A stretch of 64,000 nt of DNA from Cellvibrio sp. 79 (GCA_003056245.1 MVDH01000006.1:516428-580427); one strand, 5' to 3'. Shown: positions 52,508-61,804, counted from the first letter of the stretch. Numbers and translations: made by a program. Notes: generated by a model not told the origin, from the sequence alone.

Positions 52508-53191
52508 TCAGGAAACCAACGGTGCCAGCCTGGCCATATTTGAAAGCGAAAAATGTTGTGCATAAGCATAGCGGGCAATTTCCAGAAAGCTGTTTTTATT
52601 CGCCTCATGACATTCAACAAGTTGTGCAATTTTATTAAGATCTATCGCATAAAGCCCTTCCAGTATTTGTGCAGGCTTATCAGCGTGGCGTATCTGCGCA
52701 TGTAATGTTGAAACCAGATCCAGTTCGACTATTTTATTCACATAGTCCCTGGTTTCCTTATACCCTCCATACAATTCCCCAAGGGAAAAAATTGCCGCTT
52801 CAAAACTGTGCGATTTGCTTTTAAATATATACTCCCCCTGCCCTACACCGGGCGACGCCATATTAATAGCAATCAAAGGGCGCGACTCACCATCCGGTGG
52901 AGCTACAGCAACCAAAGGGAGCCTGCGTATATTTAATGGCAGGATTTCATCATTGGCTACATCTTTTTCATCCAGCAAATTGGCCTCGGAATTGATGCCC
53001 AGCAACACAGCACAAGTAAACTCACCGGTGTCCCCATCTTTCACAAGAACAATAGGGTAATGAAACATCAGCGAATGAAATTCAGAAATAACAACCGGGA
53101 CCACTTCCTGGCGGAATGCGCGGCGCGCCATTTGAAAGTCAATACATAATTCCCGATGCTGAGTATCATCAATTATTTCTATACTTGTCAT
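52508..53191 (-). CDS. SapC-like family protein
   Basis: A 227-residue protein resembling the SapC family found beside TonB receptors and tryptophan-halogenase-like genes in glycan loci. Visible features are the FHSLMFHYPIVLVKDGDTGE segment, LPLNIRRLPLVAV, AINMASPGVGQGEYIF and a helical C-terminus. No signal peptide is present. ATG 53191 is chosen because it is 4 nt after the halogenase-like stop; an upstream GTG would overlap that gene. Its biochemical role is unknown; in Campylobacter SapC belongs to surface-layer export, but that function cannot be carried over here. It is the last gene of the receptor-halogenase-SapC operon. Confidence 0.75.
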   Translation of the reverse strand: MTSIEIIDDTQHRELCIDFQMARRAFRQEVVPVVISEFHSLMFHYPIVLVKDGDTGEFTCAVLLGINSEANLLDEKDVANDEILPLNIRRLPLVAVAPPDGESRPLIAINMASPGVGQGEYIFKSKSHSFEAAIFSLGELYGGYKETRDYVNKIVELDLVSTLHAQIRHADKPAQILEGLYAIDLNKIAQLVECHEANKNSFLEIARYAYAQHFSLSNMARLAPLVS

Positions 53192-53195
53192 AGTT

Positions 53196-54758
53196 CTATA
53201 TTCTCTGTAGACCGTGCTCACGGATTTTGTTGATAAGCGATCTATTTGCCGGCAAGGAATTTACGACGTTAGCCATAGCGAGTTGCTGTTCGTGGATTTT
53301 TTTCTCCAACATAATTAATTGGGCAGCGCTTACTGCATGGGTTGCTGTTTTAAACTTCATGCCATACAAGATGTAGCAGTAACTCTCAAACGGAAAAACA
53401 TCGGCACGGCTTAAAAAATCCACTACCGAGGGACACTGCCCACGCCATAAATCCAGTTTCTCCAGTAGCCCATCGGGAATAGAATCCGGATGGGTATTGT
53501 CTCGCCAGAAATCAGTGTCAGTTCGCTGGGAAATGCAGTAGTGGAGCTTGAGAAATTCAATGATGGTGTCCCACCGATAGCGAAACGTTTCGTTAAATTG
53601 CTTTTCACAATGTACAAAACCGGATTTTTTATGCGGTAATTTTTCGGCAATCCAAAATGCTGCAATTTCCACCAGTAGTATTGATGATGCTTCCAGCGGT
53701 TCCACAAACCCCGCCGCCAAACCAACCGCGACGCAATTCTTCATCCAGAATTTTTCGCGATGCCCGGGTTTGTATTTAATATGGCGAACGTCCAGCTGAT
53801 CCATTTGTTTGCCAACATATTTACGCAGATCACGTTCCGCCTCATCCTGGTTCATATGTCCGGATGAATAGACATGGCCAATACCGTGACGCTTTTGCAA
53901 ACCTATATCCCAAATCCACCCGGAACCGGTTGCAGTTGAAACGGTGTGACTGGCGATAGGAGCATCCTGGTGCTCATAAGGACATTGCACCGCTACAGCC
54001 CTGTCGCAAAATAAAATATCGCTCCTATCCAGAAATGGAACGTTAAAATGTTTATCGATTAACAATCCCGCAAAACCTGAGCAATCAATATAAAAATCGG
54101 CAGTTAATTCGGTTCCATCGACCAAACGCAATGAGCCGATTTCGCCGTCAGCACCGAGCGTGGTGCCAACAATATCGTTAACGACATGATTGATATTTAA
54201 TTTGCTAATGCAGTGCTCTTTAATAAATATCGAAAATTTATTGGTATCGAGGTGATAAGCATAATTTAAAATGCCCCGGTATTCGGGCGTGGTAATATTT
54301 TTAGGTGCCAGGCCACGCTCGCATACAGTTTCCTGACTGCACAGCATAGTGGAGTACGAAAGGTCGCCGCTGTTTTGCCCTTTAGTTGGGTCGCTATTTA
54401 ATTTACGAATGATCGAATTAAGCGGACCGAGGCTGGAAGGTAGCATGAGGGGATGGTAATAGGCATCGCCTTCACTATTATCAATCCATTTTTTAAAACA
54501 CGCACCTTGTTTAAAGGTGGCATCGCACTGGCGAATAAATTCTGTTTCGGAAATCCCCATTGTCTGCAGTGTTGTCCTCAGCGAAGGCCAGGTGCCCTCA
54601 CCAACACCAATATTGCCAATCGTCGGGGATTCAATCAGCGTAATTGTTAAATCGCGGCCATGTTCTTTTACACACTTTGCTGCAAGCACACCCGCTGTGA
54701 TCCACCCGGCGGTACCACCACCCACGATGACAACATGTTTTACATTTTCATTTATCAT
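53196..54758 (-). CDS. Tryptophan-halogenase-like flavoprotein
   Basis: A 520-residue FAD-dependent protein of the tryptophan 7-halogenase family. The N-terminal dinucleotide motif is VVIVGGGTAGW, followed by GNIGVGEGTWPS. ATFKQGACFKKW holds the Lys that in PrnA (K79) carries the chloramine, and FVEPLEASSI the conserved Glu region. The usual WxWxIP motif reads WIWDIG, so the IP is lost and true halogenase activity is uncertain. No signal peptide is present. It lies between a TonB receptor (upstream, with a hairpin) and SapC (4 nt gap). Such genes recur in polysaccharide loci of Xanthomonas, Caulobacter and Cellvibrio relatives without a known role in sugar metabolism. Confidence 0.85.
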   Translation of the reverse strand: MINENVKHVVIVGGGTAGWITAGVLAAKCVKEHGRDLTITLIESPTIGNIGVGEGTWPSLRTTLQTMGISETEFIRQCDATFKQGACFKKWIDNSEGDAYYHPLMLPSSLGPLNSIIRKLNSDPTKGQNSGDLSYSTMLCSQETVCERGLAPKNITTPEYRGILNYAYHLDTNKFSIFIKEHCISKLNINHVVNDIVGTTLGADGEIGSLRLVDGTELTADFYIDCSGFAGLLIDKHFNVPFLDRSDILFCDRAVAVQCPYEHQDAPIASHTVSTATGSGWIWDIGLQKRHGIGHVYSSGHMNQDEAERDLRKYVGKQMDQLDVRHIKYKPGHREKFWMKNCVAVGLAAGFVEPLEASSILLVEIAAFWIAEKLPHKKSGFVHCEKQFNETFRYRWDTIIEFLKLHYCISQRTDTDFWRDNTHPDSIPDGLLEKLDLWRGQCPSVVDFLSRADVFPFESYCYILYGMKFKTATHAVSAAQLIMLEKKIHEQQLAMANVVNSLPANRSLINKIREHGLQRI

Positions 54759-54792
54759 TGTGCCTTCACTGTTTATATTTTTTATGTGCGGG

Positions 54793-54819
54793 AAAAACGG
54801 CCTTTTAATAAAGGCCGCT
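54793..54819 (-). terminator. Hairpin between receptor 3 and halogenase-like gene
   Basis: CGGCCTTT and AAAGGCCG around a short loop, followed on the minus strand by five T. It probably attenuates transcription so the receptor is made in excess of the downstream genes. Confidence 0.7.
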
Positions 54820-54838
54820 TTTCTCTCTTGAACATCAA

Positions 54839-57724
54839 TTAAAACGAAGCGCGCACTCCCACGCTATAACGTGGACCACTTTCTTCAGCTAACAAGAAAT
54901 GATTGCTGTAACGACCGTGCCATAATGTTTCTTCGCCGGTGAGATTAATACCTTCAAACGTTAAAGATACATTTTCTGTCAGGTTATAACTGGCACTCAG
55001 GTCAAACTGGCCGTAGTCATCAACAAACGTTGGCTCAGCAAGACCGCCTTGTTCAGTGGACTGCAGAAACTTGTCGCGGTAGTTGTATGCTAAACGAACC
55101 TGATAGGTTTCATTTTCATAGAAAGCGACAAGGTTGTAGGAATCACTCAATCCCACCAGCGCAAATCCCTGATCGAAACTGTTCAGGTCATATTCGGCAT
55201 TGGTATTCACAAATGTCGCATTCACGACGGTACCGAAACCGGTATCGCCAAACATGTGTTGAACCGCAAATTCCAAACCATCAACATCAGCAGTTTCCAC
55301 GTTTGATGGTTTAGTTACCGCAAACTGAATTACCTGGTTATTTACAGGATCAACAATTGGATTGCCGCTCGGGTCAAAAAACTTTTCGCCTGTTGTTGCG
55401 CTGACAATAAAATTATCAACTTGTTTATAAAACACACCGGCGGATGCATAACTGCCCTCGGCGTAATACCACTCAACCGAGAGATCGAGGTTGTCTGATT
55501 CCAGCGGTTTCAAATCCGGGTTACCCGCCGTTACCGGATAAGGCCCCCTTTGTTTAAGGTCTTTAAACTCCAGGTTAGGTCGCAATTCCTGCATTGAGGG
55601 ACGCGTAATAGTTTTGGAGTAAGCGATGCGCCCCACCAGATCGTCAGTGAAATCCAGTTTGAAATTTACGTTAGGTAAAAAGATCGCGTAATCGGATTTC
55701 AATGTGACTGGCGTGACCGGTGTGAGAACTTCATTCAACACTTCTGCGCCTTCAGGCACCACGCTGACAATCGATGCGAGGTTGCCATCAATATCCAGGT
55801 CCGTTTTTTCGTAGCGAAGCCCTGTTACAAAATCGTATGGGCGCCCACCGATCTCACCGGCAAATTCGAGCTGGGAATAAAGCGAAAGAATATCTTCACC
55901 AATAGTGAAAGATTCGGAAGGACGCTTCGTGGTAGTGAAGGGAACACCGACATGCCCTTCATAAATCCGGCGGAATTCATCATGATCGAATTGCAACCAT
56001 TGGGTTTGCACATGATCACTGCCACTCACACCACTCAGGAAATCAGAACCGGCATCCAGCACAGTAATGTTGGGCGGCGTTATTTCGGTCCAATAGAATT
56101 CCCCACCACAGAACATACAATTCATGCTGGAGTTCGTAGTGGCATTGGTTCGAGGTTCATTGGCTCTTACAATTGCCGCCTCTTCAGCCGTGAGATTGCG
56201 CCCGGTGGTAAATTGCTGCCGCGCTTTTTCACGCGTTTTAAATGACAAACCGAAATCAGCTTTCACCAATCCGGTATCAGCTTGCGATTCATAAACACCC
56301 GCCAATTTAAATTGATCAATGGTGTCTTCAATAATCCGGCCATTGCGAATGGTATAACCGGGGCGCAAGTTTGCAGGGTCGAGATAATCGCTATTCGGAA
56401 TAGTTAATGCACCGGTAGCATCCGGTTGGTACGCCACAGCTCCGGTAGCGGATTCAAACCCCGAGATGCGCGGAATAAAATCATTCTCAAGATCCCAAGT
56501 GAGCCGGTTACGATAGCCCATGGTTACTTGTGAGTTTCCAAATCCCATCGGATCTTCATAATTGGATTCTGACCTGAAAACATCTGCAATTACGCTAAAA
56601 GTATCAGTCACTTCCCATGCGGCGTTTATTCCGCCCGCCAAGGTATCTGACTTACGATTTTCTTTAATTGCGTTAAATTCCGTAGCTTGTACATTGCCCT
56701 CGCCTTCACGTCGATCAGCGATAAAGTGCGTCACCGTTCCGTTAGCATCGGCGGTTACATCGCGCCAACCGGCACGGCCACCAAACCAATGTACAAGCAT
56801 GTTTTGGTCGCGCAGCAATTCGTAATCCGAATAAAGCACATCTGCCGTTAACGTAAGCGCATCGGTAGGCGCAAATTGCACTACAAGGTTGGCGTTGTCA
56901 CGTGTGCGACGATCCCGTTGTTGCTGGATAAAATGGTTTTGCGGTAAATACAAACGGCCATCGGGATTTGCGTTGGAACGCAACTCGGTTGCATCCGGAT
57001 ATAAATCGGAACCGGAATTTGCCTCGACACGAGTCCAGTTGGCATTGGTCACTCGATTGACAGTTGAGTCACGCTCAAAATGGTTATAGGACACCAACAC
57101 ACCCAAGGTGTCATCGGCAAGTTTGCGGCTGAGCAAAATCGATCCTTGTGGCGATTCCTCTTCTGCCAGGCTTTCATAATTTAATTTCAGGCTACCTGCT
57201 ATTTTGTTGCCGACATCAAAAGGGCGCGCGGTCTGGATATCAATCACAGCACCAATACCACCAGACTCGGTAACTGCAGAACCGCTTTTATTGATAACAA
57301 GGGCGCTGATCATTTCCGAGCCCAGGGTATCAAATTCAAAATCGCGGTTATTGTTTTCGGACGTAATCTGACGACCATTCAGCGTCGTGACGTTAAAGCC
57401 GGCACCAAATCCGCGCACGGTAACGTATTTGCCTTCACCACCTTCGCGATCAATGGATACACCGGGAATACGTTGCAGCGATTCCGCCATGTTGGTATCT
57501 GGAAATTTACCCACATCTTCCGCGCTAATAGCATCGACAACACCGGATGCATCGCGCTTGGTTTCCATCGCCGATATCAGTGCAGCTCTTACCCCGGTGA
57601 CAATAACTTCATCAACCTCGTCCGCATTTCCCTGGGCTTGTGCGTGGACACCTAAACCCAGTGCGGCACAGGACGCAATGGCCCTGACCAGAATTTTTTT
57701 CTTAAAGCCTCTATTGATGCTCAT
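54839..57724 (-). CDS. TonB-dependent receptor 3 (alpha-glucan oligosaccharide uptake)
   Basis: A 961-residue outer-membrane receptor. A signal peptide (cleavage near VHAQA) is followed by the TonB-box-like VDEVIVTGVRAAL, a plug with AISAEDVGKFPDTNMAESLQ and RIPGVSIDREGGEGKYVTVR, and a barrel ending VGVRASF. It differs clearly from receptors 1 and 2. It is led by three LacI-type operators in a 720-nt divergent region shared with the MFS gene, and followed by halogenase-like and SapC genes. The predicted ligand is gluco-oligosaccharide from GH87 action, inferred from regulation and neighbours. Confidence 0.9.
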   Translation of the reverse strand: MSINRGFKKKILVRAIASCAALGLGVHAQAQGNADEVDEVIVTGVRAALISAMETKRDASGVVDAISAEDVGKFPDTNMAESLQRIPGVSIDREGGEGKYVTVRGFGAGFNVTTLNGRQITSENNNRDFEFDTLGSEMISALVINKSGSAVTESGGIGAVIDIQTARPFDVGNKIAGSLKLNYESLAEEESPQGSILLSRKLADDTLGVLVSYNHFERDSTVNRVTNANWTRVEANSGSDLYPDATELRSNANPDGRLYLPQNHFIQQQRDRRTRDNANLVVQFAPTDALTLTADVLYSDYELLRDQNMLVHWFGGRAGWRDVTADANGTVTHFIADRREGEGNVQATEFNAIKENRKSDTLAGGINAAWEVTDTFSVIADVFRSESNYEDPMGFGNSQVTMGYRNRLTWDLENDFIPRISGFESATGAVAYQPDATGALTIPNSDYLDPANLRPGYTIRNGRIIEDTIDQFKLAGVYESQADTGLVKADFGLSFKTREKARQQFTTGRNLTAEEAAIVRANEPRTNATTNSSMNCMFCGGEFYWTEITPPNITVLDAGSDFLSGVSGSDHVQTQWLQFDHDEFRRIYEGHVGVPFTTTKRPSESFTIGEDILSLYSQLEFAGEIGGRPYDFVTGLRYEKTDLDIDGNLASIVSVVPEGAEVLNEVLTPVTPVTLKSDYAIFLPNVNFKLDFTDDLVGRIAYSKTITRPSMQELRPNLEFKDLKQRGPYPVTAGNPDLKPLESDNLDLSVEWYYAEGSYASAGVFYKQVDNFIVSATTGEKFFDPSGNPIVDPVNNQVIQFAVTKPSNVETADVDGLEFAVQHMFGDTGFGTVVNATFVNTNAEYDLNSFDQGFALVGLSDSYNLVAFYENETYQVRLAYNYRDKFLQSTEQGGLAEPTFVDDYGQFDLSASYNLTENVSLTFEGINLTGEETLWHGRYSNHFLLAEESGPRYSVGVRASF

Positions 57725-58004
57725 GGACTTCTCCGTTTATCGTTTTATGGATTTATTCTCTACTCAGTTTTTTTAATAATTATTCAGGCTTAACTGCATA
57801 GCACATCGTGGTGCGCTTGCAAATCACCTCACCTGAAAAGGTGAATTCTTTTAAAATGAAAAAATGCGATCCTGTAAATTTATTTTTAATTAACACAATT
57901 CATCACTTAAAAAACGGGACAAGAGGACTACCCCGACAGCAAAGGCTAACGTTTTAATCATCTTAATAACGCTGCTCATCAAGTGTCTACGGCGACAAAA
58001 AAAA

Positions 58005-58036
58005 GAAATCGTTTTCAATTTTTTGAAATCGATTTC
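58005..58036. promoter_or_regulatory. Paired LacI-type operators upstream of receptor 3
   Basis: GAAATCGTTTTC (58005-58016) and GAAATCGATTTC (58025-58036) with 20-bp spacing, the same arrangement as before GH97. Confidence 0.8.
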
Positions 58037-58085
58037 TTTTTTAAAAAATCGAAAATTTTAAATTTATCGGACAATTAAAATTTCT

Positions 58086-58097
58086 GAAAACGTTTTC
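58086..58097. promoter_or_regulatory. Third LacI-type operator in the receptor/MFS region
   Basis: A perfect palindrome GAAAACGTTTTC, identical to the two sites before the GH87 gene. It may act on both divergent genes. Confidence 0.8.
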
Positions 58098-58445
58098 AGA
58101 ATTGCAAATAGCAGATGCGGATTTGTCAGTGTGTAGTGCAGAAAAAATGTACACAGAAATAAACGTGTTCACATTCACAAAAATAACATCGAAGGAAAAA
58201 ATAAAAGCGAGAAAGCCGGTAATAGCGCAGAAACACAAGCTCTACAAACGGTGAGCATTACCCGCTGACAATGAAAGCCCTGCCTTCACGGCCAGATCAA
58301 TTCAGGGAAGCGGTTCGCGACGTCGCCTCGCCTCTGAAGCACCATCTGCCCATACCATGCCCTGCGTAAGGGTTTTCGCTATAATCACCGCCCAAGACAT
58401 AGCGCCCCATCGCGCCTATAACAATCGGATAATTCAAACGTCTTC

Positions 58446-59936
58446 ATGAATAGCAAACCGCAACTCGGTTTCTGGCAGATATGGAACCTCTGCTTTGGCT
58501 TCTTCGGTATCCAGTTCGGATTTGCCCTGCAGAATGCCAATGTCAGCCGTATCTTCCAGATCCTGGGCGCGCCCATTGAGGAAATACCCATCCTCTGGGT
58601 TGCCGCTCCCATCACAGGCCTGCTGATCCAGCCGGTTATCGGCTATATGAGCGATAAAACCTGGAATCGCTTTGGCCGTCGTCGCCCCTACTTCCTGTTT
58701 GGCGCCATCGCGGCGACGTTCGCATTATTGGTGATGCCCAATTCGCCCGAGCTGTGGATTGCCGCTGGAATGCTGTGGGTGCTTGATGCTTCGCTCAATA
58801 TCGCCCTCGGTCCTTCTATTGCGATGCTGGGCGATACCCTACCCGATGAACAGCGGGCGACCGGATTTTCCATGCAAAGTTTTTTTATTGGGGTGAGTGC
58901 CGTCGTCGCGTCGGCATTACCATGGATTTTGAATAATTGGCTGGATGTGGCGAATACTGCACCCGCCGGAGAAGTGCCGCTGTCGGTGACTTATGCGTTT
59001 TATATCGGCGCATCAATGTTATTAGCAAGCCTGTGCTGGTCAGCGTGGAAATCAAAAGAATACAGCCCGCAACAAATGGCAGCATTCGAGCAATGGCGAA
59101 CAACGCAAGCAGTTGCCGATGAACAACCTTATGCCGGGTTTTATCGCAACGGCAATGTATTTCTCGGTGGCGGGGTGTTGGCCACGGCGCTCATCCTGCT
59201 GGCAAATTTTGATCACAAATTATTAATTCTTGCGGCGGGCATCGCACTCTTTGGCCTGCTGCAATTAATCGCCGGTTATTTGCAAGCGCGCAATCGCAAC
59301 CAAAATGCGCTTTACCAAATAACGCGCGATATTGTGTTAATGCCGCGCGTGATGCGTCAGCTGGCAGTGGTGCAATGCCTATCCTGGTTTGCCTTATTTT
59401 CCATGTGGATTTACACCACTGCCGCTGTAACATCGCACCATTATCATAGTACCGATACCACCTCAGTCGCATACAACGAAGGAGCTGATTGGGTGGGCGT
59501 TTTATTCGCGGCCTACAACGGTTTTGCGGCACTGGCCGCACTGGTTATTCCACAACTGGTGCGCCTTACCAATCGCAAAACGACACATATGATTAATTTA
59601 TGTTTGGGCGCACTGGGATTTATTTCTTTTTTATGGATTCGCGACCCGCAATGGTTATTACTCGCCATGGTCGGTGTTGGCTTCGCATGGGCTTCCATCC
59701 TGGCGTTACCGCTGGCAATTCTCACCAGCGTTTTGCCACCGACAAAAATGGGGGTTTATGCTGGCATTTATAATTTTTTTATTGTCATCCCACAGATATT
59801 GGCATCCAGTGTGTTGGCTTTAGTGGTTAGCCATTTGTTTGATGGCAAACCTGTTTATGCACTGGCGTGCGCAGGTGTGTTCCTGATTCTCGCCGCTATC
59901 GCCACCGCGTTTGTTGATGATAAACACAGCAAATAA
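58446..59936 (+). CDS. MFS sugar transporter (maltose/glucoside type)
   Basis: A 496-residue inner-membrane protein with about 12 transmembrane helices. The N-terminus LGFWQIWNLCFGFFGIQFGF and the loop GYMSDKTWNRFGRRRPYFLF are typical of the sugar-specific MFS group that includes maltose transporters of Caulobacter, Xanthomonas and Shewanella relatives and eukaryotic SLC45 carriers. The start has only a weak ribosome site. It is divergent from receptor 3 with shared LacI-type operators. In this locus it should take up glucose, nigerose or short alpha-glucosides from the periplasm. The sigma-factor gene follows 15 nt later. Confidence 0.85.
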   Translation: MNSKPQLGFWQIWNLCFGFFGIQFGFALQNANVSRIFQILGAPIEEIPILWVAAPITGLLIQPVIGYMSDKTWNRFGRRRPYFLFGAIAATFALLVMPNSPELWIAAGMLWVLDASLNIALGPSIAMLGDTLPDEQRATGFSMQSFFIGVSAVVASALPWILNNWLDVANTAPAGEVPLSVTYAFYIGASMLLASLCWSAWKSKEYSPQQMAAFEQWRTTQAVADEQPYAGFYRNGNVFLGGGVLATALILLANFDHKLLILAAGIALFGLLQLIAGYLQARNRNQNALYQITRDIVLMPRVMRQLAVVQCLSWFALFSMWIYTTAAVTSHHYHSTDTTSVAYNEGADWVGVLFAAYNGFAALAALVIPQLVRLTNRKTTHMINLCLGALGFISFLWIRDPQWLLLAMVGVGFAWASILALPLAILTSVLPPTKMGVYAGIYNFFIVIPQILASSVLALVVSHLFDGKPVYALACAGVFLILAAIATAFVDDKHSK

Positions 59937-59951
59937 AGTTAAGGATTTCCT

Positions 59952-61202
59952 ATGCCGGCCAGTATTGAAGCGTTAATCAACAGTATTTATCGCAGCGAAT
60001 CGCGTCGTGTACTCGCAACCTTGATTCGTTTGCTAAAAGATTTTGATATTGCTGAAGAAGCCTTGCAGGATGCGTTTATCGCGGCATTGCATCAATGGCC
60101 AAAAGAAGGCGTACCACAAAATCCACGCGCGTGGTTAGTATCAACTGGCCGCTTTAAAGCGATTGATCAAATTCGCAAACGCGCGCGCATGAATACTTCA
60201 TGGGAAGATATTGCGGAAAAACTCGGCGAAGAATTATTTACAGACGAAGAGGATCATGCAGACGCGCACATCGAAGATGACCAGCTGCGGCTGATATTCA
60301 CCTGCTGTCACCCCGGCCTTGCCCCTGAGGCGCAAATGGCACTGACGTTACGCGAAGTTTGCGGGCTCACAACAGAAGCCATTGCAAGCGCATTCCTCAC
60401 GACGCCCAGCACCTTAGCGCAACGCATTGTGCGTGCAAAAAATAAAATCCGCGATGCAAAAATCCCTTATGAAATTCCCGCGCGCAACGAATTGCCGGCA
60501 CGCCTGGATGCCGTGTTGCACGTAATTTATCTGGTATTTAATGAAGGTTACTCCGCCTCATCCGGCGCAGAATTAATTCGCCAGGAATTAGCGCAGGAAG
60601 CCATACGTCTGGGGCGGTTACTCGCACAATTGTTGCCAGAAGCAGAAGTGCTGGGATTATTAGCGCTAATGTTAATACAGGATTCTCGCCGTCATGCGCG
60701 CACTGATAAAAACGGCGATTTAATTCGCCTGGAGGATCAGGATCGCAATCTATGGAATCACCAGCAAATTACCGAAGGCTCACAATTAATCCAACGCGCA
60801 CTTAGCAGCGGCCAGGCCGATATTTATTGTTTGCAAGCAGCGATAGCGGCGCTGCATGCTGAAGCGCCGAGTTTTGCTGAAACAGATTGGGAAGAAATTT
60901 GCGGCTTCTACGATTTATTATTAACGCGTAACCCATCGCCGATTATCGAACTCAATCGCGCTGTCGCTATCGCCCATCGCGATGGGCCGGCTCAAGGTTT
61001 AGTATTGCTGGATAATATTGTTGCCCGAAATTTACTTAAGGAATATCACCTGTTACACGCTGCACGTGCTGAGTTTTTATCGCAATTAAATCAATTTTCT
61101 GATGCAAAAGCCGCTTATGAAAAAGCGATCTCGCTTACCACGCAAGAACCCGAGATCCGGTTCCTGCGCAGCAAGCTTCAATCATTGGAAAATACTCATT
61201 AG
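59952..61202 (+). CDS. ECF sigma factor with C-terminal helical extension (ECF42-like)
   Basis: A 416-residue RNA polymerase sigma factor. The N-terminal sigma-2 region is SRRVLATLIRLLKDFDIAEE through LQDAFIAALHQW and NPRAWLVSTGRFKAIDQIRK. The sigma-4 region is LRLIFTCCHPGLAPEAQMAL and EVCGLTTEAIASAFLTTPST. It is followed by a long DUF6596-type helical (TPR-like) C-terminus with LDAVLHVIYLVFNEGYSAS, typical of the ECF42 group. In other bacteria these sigma factors pair with YCII/DGPF-domain genes; none is seen next to it here. The start follows AAGGATTTCCT. It is only 15 nt from the MFS gene and might be co-transcribed, but a functional link is unproven. Confidence 0.87.
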   Translation: MPASIEALINSIYRSESRRVLATLIRLLKDFDIAEEALQDAFIAALHQWPKEGVPQNPRAWLVSTGRFKAIDQIRKRARMNTSWEDIAEKLGEELFTDEEDHADAHIEDDQLRLIFTCCHPGLAPEAQMALTLREVCGLTTEAIASAFLTTPSTLAQRIVRAKNKIRDAKIPYEIPARNELPARLDAVLHVIYLVFNEGYSASSGAELIRQELAQEAIRLGRLLAQLLPEAEVLGLLALMLIQDSRRHARTDKNGDLIRLEDQDRNLWNHQQITEGSQLIQRALSSGQADIYCLQAAIAALHAEAPSFAETDWEEICGFYDLLLTRNPSPIIELNRAVAIAHRDGPAQGLVLLDNIVARNLLKEYHLLHAARAEFLSQLNQFSDAKAAYEKAISLTTQEPEIRFLRSKLQSLENTH

Positions 61203-61226
61203 AAAACATTCCTTGGAATAGATCGC

Positions 61227-61322
61227 TCAATGATTAAAGTAATACTTTCCTGCGGCAAAGCCTTCATTAAAACCAAACCACAGCGCTAATAAAAACAATA
61301 TACCAATCGTTATAATGCTCAT
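61227..61322 (-). CDS. Possible 31-residue membrane peptide
   Basis: A tiny frame (MSIITIGILFLLALWFGFNE followed by GFAAGKYYFNH) with one hydrophobic helix and a soluble tail. It lies just downstream of the GFA-like gene on the same strand. No clear ribosome site is seen, so it is a weak call. Confidence 0.3.
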   Translation of the reverse strand: MSIITIGILFLLALWFGFNEGFAAGKYYFNH

Positions 61323-61362
61323 TTTTGAGCTTACTATTGCGCGACATTGTGGTTCTTTTTCA

Positions 61363-61710
61363 TTAAGAGTCCCTGCCGTTATGCTTAATCACCGGTACGG
61401 CATCCAGATCAATATCTTCAATACAACGAATATTGATCGCTGCCATTTTATTACCTTTGGGATCTGCCCCTTCAGCATAAGGACTGACGCCACAAATCTG
61501 ACAAAATTTGTGCTGGATAACATGCTTGTTAAATGTATAGGTACCAATATTCTCGCCCGACGTTAATAATTTAAATGCACTATCGGGCACAAACCACAAC
61601 AAGTTACCCTTGCGCTGGCAAATGGAACAATTGCACGACAACGCAGAATCAATAGTACCTTCCGCTTCAAAACGAATATTGCCGCAATGGCAGCTGCCGA
61701 TGTTTTTCAT
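61363..61710 (-). CDS. GFA/DUF636-family zinc protein
   Basis: A 115-residue protein of the glutathione-dependent formaldehyde-activating (Gfa-like, Mss4 fold) family. Its Cys pattern is GSCHCGNIRFEAEG, LSCNCSICQRKG and FCQICGVSPYAEG, which supplies two zinc sites. ATG 61710 is chosen for the AAGGAG ribosome site; an earlier in-frame start lacks one. Most family members are not true formaldehyde enzymes and their function is unknown. It stands in a group of small minus-strand genes at the right end. Confidence 0.85.
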   Translation of the reverse strand: MKNIGSCHCGNIRFEAEGTIDSALSCNCSICQRKGNLLWFVPDSAFKLLTSGENIGTYTFNKHVIQHKFCQICGVSPYAEGADPKGNKMAAINIRCIEDIDLDAVPVIKHNGRDS

Positions 61711-61804
61711 ATCTTTCTCCTTAAACCTGATTAATGACAACGTAATAGTATTTAGCGCTAATCACTTTGGTCGAATCGTATTATTTTCTTTCGACAACAA
61801 CTTT

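Larger units (their letters stand above)
57725..58445. other. Divergent regulatory region between receptor 3 and MFS transporter
   Basis: A 720-nt gene-free stretch. It holds three LacI-type operators (58005-58036, 58086-58097) and a weak hairpin (TCACCT, GAAA, AGGTGA at 57829-57844). The receptor leader from the operators to its ATG would be about 280 nt. Nothing else is supported. Confidence 0.6.
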
